Assembly: GCF_001949145.1 (NCBI RefSeq)
Contig: NW_019091418.1
Coordinates: 128,282-192,281, forward strand
DNA from: Acanthaster planci
Taxonomy: Eukaryota > Echinodermata > Asteroidea > Valvatida > Acanthasteridae
Length of the DNA: 64,000 nucleotides
Direction: 5' to 3'
Every line of letters starts with the position of its first letter. Within the stretch, counting starts at the first letter, position 1. Positions 1 through 10,713 of this stretch are shown here, piece after piece. Under the pieces are notes generated by a model. It made no database searches. It was not told the origin of the DNA and saw only the letters and a list, made by a program, of their open reading frames with translations. The position numbers were made by a program, and so were the translations under genes.

Positions 1-824
1 ACGGAAGCTTTTCAAAGAAAAGTGTCATTACATAAAGGACATAGAGCCTCAATTTACACAGCAATTTGGACTCGGTTGTTTGTGAAAACGAACGGTACTT
101 TTCCGTGGAAATTCATCCAGATTCGTAATCGAGATGTAATTGGAGAGAAGTGCGTTTATGGAGAATTCGAATAAACAGGTCAAGGCATGAAAGTATTACA
201 CAGTTTACAGCTGGAAAGAACCCTTTCTTAAAACATCGTTTGGTGCGATTTGAAAGGAGGTCTTGTTTCGAAGAAGGGGTCAAAAGACCACGAGCTTGAG
301 TGTAGGAAGGAAACCACAGAATTTGTGGATTTTTTCCAAAGCGGCGGGTGAGTCGTGCCTAACAGTAGAGAGCCTCTTGCCGCCAGAAGATGTTGTTAAA
401 AGATCCTGGTCACACCAAAGGACGGCTAAGATATTCCCTGCAGTTATCACTGACAAAAGGTCAGTGACAGAAGAATCCATAACGTTGGGGAAATAAACAT
501 CATGGTACTGACGAGTGTTTCAAAGTGGAAGAGATGCGGTGCTAAAATTCAAACTTAACCTTTTACAGTGCAGAAGTATATACAGTTACAAAAGGTCGGC
601 CCAGGGCCCCTTGTTTAAAGACTGATTCTGTGAGGGATTCCTTTGGTAACTTTAAAGCTCTAAAGTGCTTCCACCAGCAATACAAAATGAAATCGATACT
701 GTGTAATCTATATCTTGAATCACTTATCTATTTTTCTCCTTGGCGTGTACGAAGAAGGTTATGTCATTTGGCCACACCCTTCATGTTTTTGCCAGATTTT
801 CTTACTGAGACCTGTTTCGAGCAG

Positions 825-1058
825 GGGCCAATTTCATAAAGCTGCTTAAGCACAAAATTTGCTTAAGCGCAAAAAAAGCCTTGCTTAAAAAAAAAGGTTA
901 CCAGCTCAAACTCTATCTGATTGTCATGCTAAATAACCAAAATCTAATCCAAACACAATATACATCACATGGAATTTTGGCTGGTTATCTGATTTATTAA
1001 GCAAGGTTTTCTCGCGATTAATCAAATGTTGTGCTTAACAGCTCTATGAAATTGGCCC
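825..1058 (+). repeat. MITE-like element, copy 1 (TIR GGGCCAATTTCATA)
   Basis: The left end reads GGGCCAATTTCATAAAGCTG and the right end is close to its reverse complement (ATGAAATTGGCCC). The inverted arms extend inward through AAGCACAAAATTTGCTTAAG-like sequence. The middle contains GGTTACCAGCTCAAACTCTA, which recurs in reverse orientation in the element at 24488-24728. There is no coding capacity, so this is a short non-autonomous DNA element. No convincing target-site duplication is visible, so the superfamily is not assigned. Confidence 0.85.
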
Positions 1059-2276
1059 GTTTGTCTCATAACACGGAAGGTGTCATGGCTTTTTGTCTCT
1101 CAGGAAGTATTCGGAAAAGTGTGGCCAGGCTCTGCTTGATAAGGGGGGGGGGGTCACGGGGGAGTGGTTGCCTCCTCGGTTTACTCCACTGACTATTCAA
1201 TTCAACGAGCTGTCTTACTCGAGAAAAGCCACCTCAAGGATCGCAGCGTCAGTTTCCCGAATTTTTGGCCTTTTCACAGGTGACCCCTGTGTTTCGTAAA
1301 CCTCTTCTGCTTGCAAAGGCATTCAGACTGGCTGAAATGGTCTGACGCTGAAGCGTGTAACTTATAACCTTCAGTTTACTAAAATTACCTCCGACTGGGT
1401 TTGGGTGTACACAAGTGGTACAAAATGTGGACGACACGGTGGACTGTGCCCGTAGCGTGGGTTAATGATTGTGCTCTGCCCGCACTTGAATAACATCTAT
1501 CTCTACACAGGTAGGAGTGGAAAGTCCTAGCTTAGAACACAACACTAACTGCTGCAGTCTTTTTGTCCCACTGAGCAGATAGTTCAGAGAGCCACGACGA
1601 TGGATATTTCACCACAGGCGCGGTAGGATGGAAGGTATGTGAACAACATCATTCAGCAGAGATGCCAATAACAGTTTGGTTCATTTTTCATAGTTCTATT
1701 TATTTAATGGTGTCTCATCAAGAAAAAAAAATATGCAGCTTTGGCGACTGCTGCCGAATGGTGAATTGTAAGGCATTAAATGACGGTGGCATTTCGTCAC
1801 AGACGAGGTTGTCATTGCTTTGCAGTCTTGACCTAGGTCATTATTTTCTCCGTGAAGAAGAAGAGAAGAGAATGTAATGTAAAACAGGATGTAAAAAATA
1901 CATCGAAAATTAGACGCTAACAGTGCGATCTTTGTTCCCAAGAAACAGACGATCGACCCCGGGAGCGGAACGTGAAGCGCGGTCATCGGCCGTCTGTGAT
2001 GGGTGTTGTGGCGGTACCGTTTAGAGATCCGACGATGCCTGCGGCCGTTGTTGTATGTGGGACTGGCTACATCATTTCAAGAAATGTTTTGATACTCGAA
2101 ACACATGCTGTTTTGAGCTCCTCTGCCCCATCACGACTATATAGGTTGGGTCATTCCAAGAAGAGGCAACACATTCCTGTCGACGTAAACATCAACTGCA
2201 GTGACTGGCTTACCCACTGACTTTAGGAGTGATTGTCCACTGAAAGAGAGAAAAAAAAAATTGTTTTGGTGGAGAA

Positions 2277-2600
2277 TCAGCGGCAGAGCCAGGAACTTTT
2301 AGGGCAGGGTGGGAGGGTCAGGCCCTTCGGACTTTTTTTATGTCCGACTACTGTAACCACACGGACACGTACAAAATGCGTGACATTGCTAATGGTGATT
2401 AATTTTGGATTTTGCTAATGACATACAAATATTAAATAGTAATTGCTAATGATGTAAAAATGCTAACCTTCATAAGATGTCATCTTTTAATTGTTAATAT
2501 CACATTTAGTTCATTCATTTATTCTTGTTTGGTGTCAGAGCAGAGGGGCGTGAACCCTGCCCCCCCCCCCCCCCGATCTGCGCCTCGAACTGGGAGAATA
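2277..2600. repeat. Possible decayed inverted-repeat element with G/C-run ends
   Basis: The left end (GGCAGAGCCAGGAAC followed by G-rich sequence) and the right end (a run of 16 C then GATCTGCGCC) resemble a common invertebrate MITE style: a GGCGGATCCAGGA-like tip followed by a run of G. The arms match poorly, and the interior AT-rich GCTAATG repeats are not diagnostic. This is a tentative call. Confidence 0.25.
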
Positions 2601-3055
2601 ATGATTTGTGGCAGGATTTCATTGTCATTTGGAGGACTTAACGCACTCCTGGGCAGTGAACTGTTCACCATTTCGCACATGTTCCCGGGCCTAGGTTAAA
2701 ACAAATCATGGTTAACGGAAATGCGTTTCCTGGCGATGTTGTTTTCTTCAACTGGAAAATACATCAAAATACGTCAGCCAATGCCCCTCCTGGAAACAGT
2801 CCCACCACAACCACCAGTGGTGTGATTCTGTGTTAGCGGGGGAGGGGGATTTGGGATGAGGTTTGGGGGATGGAAACCACGTGACGTTGTCCCTCAGACA
2901 GCCTTTCTCATAATGTGCTTCTTAGGATTCGCTATGAAATTCCTTGGTTTTGCAAAAATGAGTCAACGCGAAGTATAATTATAGCCTAGAACAGGTCTTG
3001 TGAGCTGAAGGAAATTTTGGCTCCTCAAATTGATGCTCAATGAAATAATTGAAAA

Positions 3056-3269
3056 GAATAGACCGTATTTGAGGCGTACCCAAATTCAGTCGTATTCCTG
3101 AACGTACAGTATCAATTTGATACCCGTAAAGGGGTGGTACCAGGTGATTTTGGTGGTCGGATTGAAATCGTAGAATATAGTCTGGTTCTTTGAGTTTAAC
3201 GGTTTCAAATAAATACACTACGTTGGTGAATACGACTGAAATTGGGGACGCCACGAATACGGTCTATTC
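3056..3269. repeat. MITE-like element with about 42-bp terminal inverted repeats
   Basis: Positions 3056-3097 begin GAATAGACCGTATT and end CAGTCGTATTC. The reverse complement of 3228-3269 matches them with about five differences across 42 bases. The 130-bp interior has no coding capacity. An open frame on the minus strand (2979-3254) runs through the element and is explained by it rather than being a gene. The target-site duplication is not clear. Confidence 0.85.
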
Positions 3270-5139
3270 GGATTGTTGTACAGTCATCCAAATGATGAAA
3301 AGCGTTTCATAGTACCACGATCTTATCCTGTTATCCTTCCGCCTATCTTCTCAGAAACCAATACTAGATCTTACGCAGACGTGTTATTGAGTTGCCATAT
3401 TTACTACTTCTGTCCGTGAATTGATTGCATCGAGGTGATAAGAAAATGCGGGCGAGAGGTTTCCATTCCCCACCCAGTCAAGGCATGGGAAGGATATATC
3501 ACCTACCCCTTCAGGATTTGAGCTTATTCCAACAATTGTATACAGTGCCGTAGGATTTGTACACAATAGAAATATTTCTATGGGCGTAACGTGGGGGGAG
3601 GCACGGGAACGCTTTCTCTAACGCAGGGGGGGAAAGGGCAAATAGAAAAGGAAAGAAAAAACAAATAAGAAGACAAAAACGAAAAGAAAGGAAGAAAGGG
3701 GATGAAAGCCACCAGTTTGCTTGAAAATCCCTTTACATAACCCCCTTCCATTGTTGATGCTTTGGAAGTTCACGACCAATGACTTTTCGGGTGATGTCCA
3801 TTGTTGGGACGGTCGTTGTCCTGAGCCAGCGTGTGCCTATCAGGTCCATGGTCCCTGCCGGTTTCTTTGGGATGAAATAACCGTTCTGCTGGCTAAGATG
3901 CCAGTCCATGCATGGGCGTCGTCGGGAGTTTTTCAAAGGGGGACAACTTTTTTTCGGGGGGGGGGGTTGAAGGGAAGGGACAAAACAATCATCATCTACC
4001 AAGTAATAAAAAAATCACAGCAGGGATGTCAGTTTTTAGGTTATTCCAGCAAATCTCTTTGTCTTTTCATTTCTTTCGCTTTCCCCCTTTTTATTTTTCA
4101 TTTTTTTTTTCCAGGTGACCCTTTCCTCCCCTTACGACGTCCATGAGTCCAATTCTATACCCATGCCATTAAATGCTGATAGTTGAGTGGACAGGGCCAG
4201 GAAAGGCTAAGATGGCCTAGTCAAGGGCATGCCATGTGGCGAGCAACCAAATTCGACCCCCCCCTAGCTTCATGGAGTCACAAACTCTGACAGTTTCCTA
4301 CATCATCATACAATACGGGCTAGGGAGCTTCCCATCCTTTTCTCCGTACCGTACCGGTACCTGTCCGTGACAGCCTCAAACAGCCTCCCCTCACCAGCAT
4401 ACCCCCCAAATCTCGATTAGCCTCAAACCAAGTCGACAAGACCTGGGGTGCTGTTTCTTGTCTCGGAATGCCCCAACTGCAGCCCAGCCAGCCCGCCTCG
4501 GCGACAGCAGCAGGGGACCCCTTTGCCATATACGGCGTATTTGTGAGGCCCCGGTCTAACCCGGTTCAACTTAGCTGATTATTCTCCCAAATTCGAAAGT
4601 TCCTCCGCAACCCTGATTGGGCTTCCTGCCTGACCGAAGAATAACATAGCACCGAAATAGAACGGCCTAGGCAGAGAGGAATGCAGGACTACTCTGGGGT
4701 CGTTTGCTCGAGTGTACTGGTCTTTTTTTTCTGTCCTAATCAACTGCCACTTCGCCACTTTAAAGCAAATCGAGATTGCATTCTTTGGAAGTGAATAAGT
4801 GAAATTCCACACCCTGACAAGAGCCGTCTTTGTATCCTCGTTAGAGCCATGATTGCGTTTCAGGGACTATTAATCTATAAGTCTGAAGATGATTTGTCCA
4901 AATCGCAGTTGGTCACATTTCCAGGTGAAATTTAAATCGTTTTGACTGAAGCCTGATTATTGTAATCACGTCATAAATAAATTCTCAGATTCACTCGTAC
5001 CATCACGAAAATGTAACAAATGTTGAACACGTTGCAAACGTTGGTGTTATTACCATTATTAGACAAGATGATCACATTGCGCCTGGCTCTTCACGTTAAT
5101 TTCAACTGATTGAAAGAGGCCGATGAGCTAGTTGATGCC

Positions 5140-5612
5140 CACTCAGTTTCATTGGCTGCTACACAAATCCCCCCAGACCCGGGGATTTTGAGCTCGTTGG
5201 TAATCAAGTGTCGATGTACAATCTTTCTCTCATCCTTAAGATAATCTTATTGAATTATTCTGCGTTCGGCTTGCAAGCAAACCAGAGGAAAAACTTTCCC
5301 CTCGGACCGCCCCCCCCGTCAACTTTTTTTTTCTCCACTAACCAACTTGTGTTCGGCACTTTTCGCGGGCGAATTATGGAACGGGCCTTCCCATTGGCTG
5401 TTTCGCCACTGGCCAACTCGCGTGCCATGTGCCTGGCTGGCGTTGCCGTGTCCTGTTAGTCAGTTGCTCGGAGGGGAACACACAAGGAAGTTGTACCAGA
5501 GCCGCAGATATTTTTGAACAGTCCCGGTCGAGATTGTATGGAGTCTTCCCTGTAGCTTCGGTAGCGATAACCCCCGGTTCGCCTACCCTGAGATCAGACC
5601 CCAAACGTCCCG
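5140..5612 (+). promoter_or_regulatory. Proposed promoter-proximal region and 5' leader of the ERG-like gene
   Basis: This stretch lies directly upstream of the proposed start codon. Inverted CCAAT boxes (ATTGG) occur at 5151-5155 and 5393-5397, both within ATTGGCTG. A good ETS-type site, CAAGGAAGTT, is centred on GGAA at 5486-5489, so auto- or cross-regulation by ETS factors is possible. The last part is richer in G+C and CpG than its surroundings. No TATA box or initiator is clear, so the transcription start is not defined. The leader contains short upstream ATGs, listed separately. Confidence 0.4.
5376..5459 (+). other. Short upstream ORF in the proposed 5' leader
   Basis: An ATG at 5376 opens a 27-codon frame that ends with TAG at 5457-5459. 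A second in-frame ATG lies at 5427. If the transcript starts upstream of 5376, this frame lies before the main ATG and could reduce its translation. A further five-codon ATG frame runs 5538-5555. Whether either is in the mRNA depends on the unknown transcription start. Confidence 0.25.
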
Positions 5613-5630
5613 ATGGATAAGCTTGTCAAG
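5613..5630 (+). CDS. erg: ERG/FLI1-like transcription factor, proposed first coding exon (MDKLVK)
   Basis: The sequence reads ATG GAT AAG CTT GTC AAG followed at once by a strong donor, GTATGT (5631-5636). It encodes M-D-K-L-V-K. An in-frame TGA at 5589-5591, seven codons upstream of the ATG, closes the frame, so this is the first available ATG. In vertebrate ERG and FLI1 the exon before EALSVVS also ends with a phase-0 AAG codon, giving N-termini such as MDGTIK or MASTIK. Here MDKLVK joins in phase 0 to GAA at 50213. The start context has C at -3 and G at +4, so it is only moderate. The call rests on position, phase, donor and the similarity to MDGTIK. Alternative first exons elsewhere are possible, as vertebrate ERG uses several. 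Confidence 0.62.
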
Positions 5631-8600
5631 GTATGTTCTTTCACCCATATTGCTTCTTTTTTTCTTGTTTTACGCACGCTGGGATTCATAATTCAGTGAG
5701 CGTACGCACAGCCCAGCTTTACTGATCAACTTGCGAATTGGTTGATAGTTCCAGCACAGCAGATTTTGTTCTCTGGTGGTGGTGGTCGTGTAGATGTTAT
5801 TCAGCCTGAATATTATTATTGTGCATGTCCACGGGATATCCTCTGCCCGCTTCCTGCACACTCTTTCCGCTGCGTTTGCCAGAACACACGACCGTCAAAC
5901 GTGCGGCTTGTATACCAGCCAGTATACAGGATACAACATTATAATTCCCATCTACCGTTGTCCTAATTCAGTACCGAAAAGGGGCCCATCCCTGTCTAAT
6001 TCGTTAAGCCAGGGAACAGTCAATAAGGAATTCCGAAGATCACACTTTATCAAATGTCTAGAGAGGGTGTTTGCAGACGGAGGGGAAATGCCTAATCAGT
6101 TGTCGGAGATCCCGTTTAGTTTCACCATTGTGTACCCGGCATGGGCGTCCTTTGTGTTGCCTGTCGGGGATTAAAACTTTACCCAAGAAGCAAACATTCG
6201 TAAGCACAGTTTTTTAGAACGGCGACTTGACCAATCTAACTTAGGGAGATGAGACAATGTCACTACCATACAGATTTGTACGTTTACATCTAATGAAGGA
6301 GAACAATATTTATGAGCACTTAACTGCCAAGTAAATTGCAGAAAACACTTGTTTACTTCATGTCGTATTCATAAAGCTTAACGGTATACTTAACAATCCT
6401 ATCGACTCTTCACAGCTATATAAAGCAAACTTCTCAATACACAAGTTGTACAAATAGTTGACACATGCCTTTAATACATTTGATACATCGAAAATGTGAG
6501 CATAAAACTGGGCACAGATCGTGATAATGGTCGGACTGAATTAAACGTTGTTAGCTCATTTGGAATAAGTGAACTACCATAGAAGATAACTTCAGATTTT
6601 GCGCCTTAGTGAGTAAAGGTTAAGGCATATTACATTGGCAGAATTTCAGGGCACTCTGTGTTTAAGTGTTTATTGTGAGATGACGATTTTTCCATTCACC
6701 TTTTGCTGTTTTTACGAGAACGTTTGACAACTATCCTCCTATATAGGATAAAGAAAACACACTCTAATTGTGTTGCTGAAGTTATTTCAGCTTCTAATTA
6801 GAAAGTATCCTATACACTTGTTGAACACAAACAAGAGGACCAGGCTGAAATCAGTAGAATTTATTAGAAGAGCCTGTGTTAGTTTTCGTTAAAGAAAGTG
6901 GGCCTCTGGACAAAAAACAAGAAACCTAAATTACAAAGACAAAACACAGCTTGGTATAGAGAAATATAGAATCAAAGAATTTTTGTTTCTATGGATTGAA
7001 TATTAAAAACCGATATTTGACATCAAAGTAGGTTTTTTATTATTTGTTGATTTGAAGTTTAAAGAAATAGTTATCTCACTTTATCACCATTTCTTACAAT
7101 TTTCAACTTTCCATGCACGTTTTTTTGTAAGCGTAAAGCTTCAGTTTTAATGAATGTTATTCCATTCTCCAAACTAATCGAAACAGTTGATGTAAGTGAT
7201 AACGAGTTTAATGGTAAGAGCAAATCAACTTTTTCCTGACGGTGATTCGGTGAAGACCTACAGCCAGTGAAGTTCATGTAAAAAAAATTACATTTTGTAC
7301 TAAACCTGCTTTCTTAATTTGGAATGTTTTCCCAAGTACTGTATTTTATGTTTAGGCACAGTTTCTTAACCGATGTTTTATTTTGTGCCAGTTACGTTTT
7401 GTTGTTTATTTTGTACCCTGACGGGAACAGTTGCCAATTTCTACGCCAAGGCGGATATTTAGTTTTGTTTGGCATATCATTCGCCGTTTCATATACAAAA
7501 AGTGCCACGTTTGTTGACAGTACAAAATATGTTGTAGTATATATTCCTATGATCAAAAGTTCCATGAAGCCTTTCTGTACTATTTTCCAATAGAGGTCCC
7601 CAAATCCCTCAAACCAAGATATGTTGTTACACCATGTAACCTTTCAAAGTCGTTGTATAGGTAGACAAAGTAAGATTCATATGGGGTTATTTTGTCCCTC
7701 CGGCCTTCAGAGGAGGCTAATTTTGCTGTTTTGTTCAGCACAGTAAGTTAAGGAATTCACTCTGGTGGTCATTCGGATGAGTACCACGACTGCATGCATT
7801 AAATTCAACACTCTACAAATCCAGTCATCTTCTGACGCTCCTTATGTATTTCTTTAAAATTCGATCTTAACACCAAGAACCATGGACACAAACGACGCCC
7901 AGCATCGACACCGTAAACGGAAAGAACCTGGCAAAACGATTGTTTGCGACAACCTACTTTTGTGCCGGCTATTTTGGGGGCCCACTTCCTTTTCGAGACG
8001 CGTAGCCTCATCTGGGGTCGGCTGATATCTCGCGGTGCAGGCTTGCCTGAAGTTACGGTGGGAGGCTCATCATGACGCGTTGTAACTTCCACAGTGTTCT
8101 GTCGGATGAATTACGAGTTGCTAAGTTTAGAGCACACAATGATAGATACAAGCTCATCTGAGCGAGTATACTATCTCGTAAAATGAAAGCATGCCAGCAA
8201 CACAGCTGCAAACCGGGACAACTTAAACCACACGCAAAAGTTCGGATTTTGAGCGCACAGATTTCCCCTAAATTGTCCCATTTTCTTTGTATTCGTACCG
8301 ACTTTAAACTTTTTTGTACACTTAATTACTCTTGTCTTCAAACGTTGAGTGTATGTACACTGCAATACCTACCGTCATGATATTTTTAAGCTCATATCTT
8401 TTTCAACTTACTGGAAGAGCTGTTTACCAAATCTTTTAGTACATGTATACCCGCTTAACTCTTTTTTTCTTTGGTTATTGCGGTGATGTGCCTGGTCCGA
8501 CAGATTATAATCTATGAAATTGAGGAAGAATGGAACAATTTTATTCTTTTTGCCTTGCCCCCCTCAAAAAATACAGCACAACTTTTACCGGCAGAATTGA

Positions 8601-10557
8601 TTATTGATTTTTATCGCTGGAAGTCGTGTTCATGTTTTCCTACTCGTTTACACGACGTGTGTTGCTCTCCGGGCCTCATAGGGCTCAGGCTGGCTCACTT
8701 TGAACTATGGGTCTATGGATATAGTGGAAACTCAAATTTGTGAAAAAGGATGCACAGTTGGCCCTATGGGAAAGCACAGTTCCAAACCACTTGCAAAGGG
8801 GTTTTTAAAACCAATAATGACGTATTTCAGTTCAGGAAGCCGTTGCGGTTTGATCGTTACCATATGTACGTGGGCAGCATGGATGCTGCCAATAAGAACC
8901 GAGGAAAGGTCGTGAGATTTGTTTCAGTTCATTTTAAAACGACACGGTAAATTCACCGAGTCACCGTACTGTTATCAGCGTTGACTTTGCGTGGTTGTTG
9001 TGTGGTAAGAGATCAGGCATTTCACAGAGATCTCCACGCAGTGGTAGAGCTTGTAAAATTACTTCTTGCTTTTCTTGGTTTTGTTTATTTAAAAATTGGA
9101 AAGACTTGAAGCTGGTGGTAAAGATGCCTATTGCATTGGACGCATCCCCTGAGTGGAGATAAACAACTTTAAAACAGCATCGTGGCTTGTAATGCTATTC
9201 GGGTCTCACAACCTAAACTGTAACTTGCATGTATGTAAATTTTTCGAGATAAGTGTATTCTGGAACCGGGCTGCAAATCATCATTAGTACGACGTGAAAG
9301 GGTTTTTAAATCTGTAGCAAGCATGAGATCAGTTGTGGATGAGGCGGGCACGGAAATGTTACACAGGCTGGTCGCCGCTTTTAAGTCATGCCTGCTCCAT
9401 GCGTTCCGAATGTGCCTTTCACAGTTCAGCACTGATCTAACATGGCTTCCTCTGTCAGTATACATGTACCCCTCGCGTTTCCACGATTCCTCATGTGTTG
9501 AAACTCGACCGTAAGCACTGATTGCATGTGCCGTGATTGTATTCTCTTGGCAACGTTGACTCAGTGGTCGAAAGACAATAAGATCAGAAGATACCAAAAA
9601 CAAGCCAGCTGGCGGACTGGCATCGACTGCCCGTCTGTGATTAAAAGCAACACTCGTCAAAACTGCAATCACCAGATTAAATAGTCACCGTTTCCTGTGT
9701 TTCAGTTTCGCTATCCCAGACCCATGGTACCGGGCAGCATATTGTTTTGCGCTCTGGCCGTGGGCGCGTGTTGGGATTGTTTCTGTTCGTGTAAGTTCAC
9801 TGAGGAATGTGCGCTCCCTCTGAACATTAAAACAAGAACCGGCTCATATAACTCTTCATGACCTGTGCATACCCCAAGAAATGAAGATGTGCCAGATATA
9901 CCATGACAGAGTTTGTGCGCTTGTCGGGTCACAAGAATATTGCATTGAGCTATTTTTAATACAGAGCTGAAATTTCGGCACGCTTTTTCAGCATGTTACC
10001 CCGGCATTTCCACGCTTTCAGTCTACTTAGACCCTTCATGTGAGCGAAATTGGATACGGAGGCAACGGGATTACTTCAACAAAAGCCCCTCCAATTATAT
10101 CTGGAATTGCCCCATCCGCTGCATTATGACTGTTTCTTGGCGATCGATTCCTCAGTTAATCGCATAGGAACCGATTCATTTTTGTTGTGGTTTCCTATTA
10201 GAATCTGCAAGGAAGTTGTACAAGAAGCTTCTTTTTTTCTGCTCGGTCGTGTTTTGGTGTCAACTGAGATTTCCCCAAGGCTGGACTCTGAAACGAAGTC
10301 CACCTCTTGAAGCCACTGAAGTTGTTTGTTGACTGTGACAAAAGATAGCTTTGGCAGGCGTGCCTCGAAGGGCTTATCGATGCACAAAATGCGGCAGTGA
10401 CGAAGAGGTAACAGATGGGGCGTGGCCGATTGCCACTCAGAGAGGCGCGGCAGATACCTTTTAGCCGAACTGAGTATTTCTTCTTGGATATTTCTACAGA
10501 ATTTCCGTACAGTGAATAATTAGTATAATTTCTCTTTTTCACATGACCCCTAGAGAG

Positions 10558-10713
10558 CAGTCGCGTAGCTAGGATTTTACTAGGGGGGAGGGGGCAAAGA
10601 GGGGCACCAGCATCTCGGGGGGGGGCAACAGCTTTCAGTGGTGTGGTTTTTGGGGGCCAGTTTTTGGTAGCCTTCTTCAATATCCGTCCATTCTTTTTTC
10701 AGTGGGGGGGGGC
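10558..10713 (+). repeat. Truncated copy of the CAGTGGCGTAGCTAGG (hAT-like) MITE family
   Basis: It begins CAGTCGCGTAGCTAGG and continues ATTTTACTAG. Its body matches the reverse complement of the complete element at 37625-37814, including TTCAATATCC and TTTTTTCAG followed by a G run. It stops near 10713 without the second terminal repeat, so it is a 3'-truncated or decayed copy. Confidence 0.75.

Larger units (their letters stand above)
1..5139. other. 5' flanking region with no recognisable gene
   Basis: No open frame here resembles a known protein, and the short frames on both strands look like chance. The stretch holds two well-supported inverted-repeat elements (825-1058 and 3056-3269), one weaker candidate (2277-2600), and homopolymer runs of G near 1142 and 3957 and of C near 2562. 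It lies upstream of the proposed ERG-like start codon, so distal regulatory DNA is expected, but I cannot point to a specific element. A non-coding 5' exon of the ERG-like gene could also lie here unseen. Confidence 0.6.

Noticed and set aside
2979-3254. 91-codon minus-strand frame as a gene
   Set aside because: It is mostly the body of the inverted-repeat element at 3056-3269.
9169-9672. 167-codon minus-strand frame
   Set aside because: It opens with GTG and matches no family I know. It is probably chance in a stop-poor patch.
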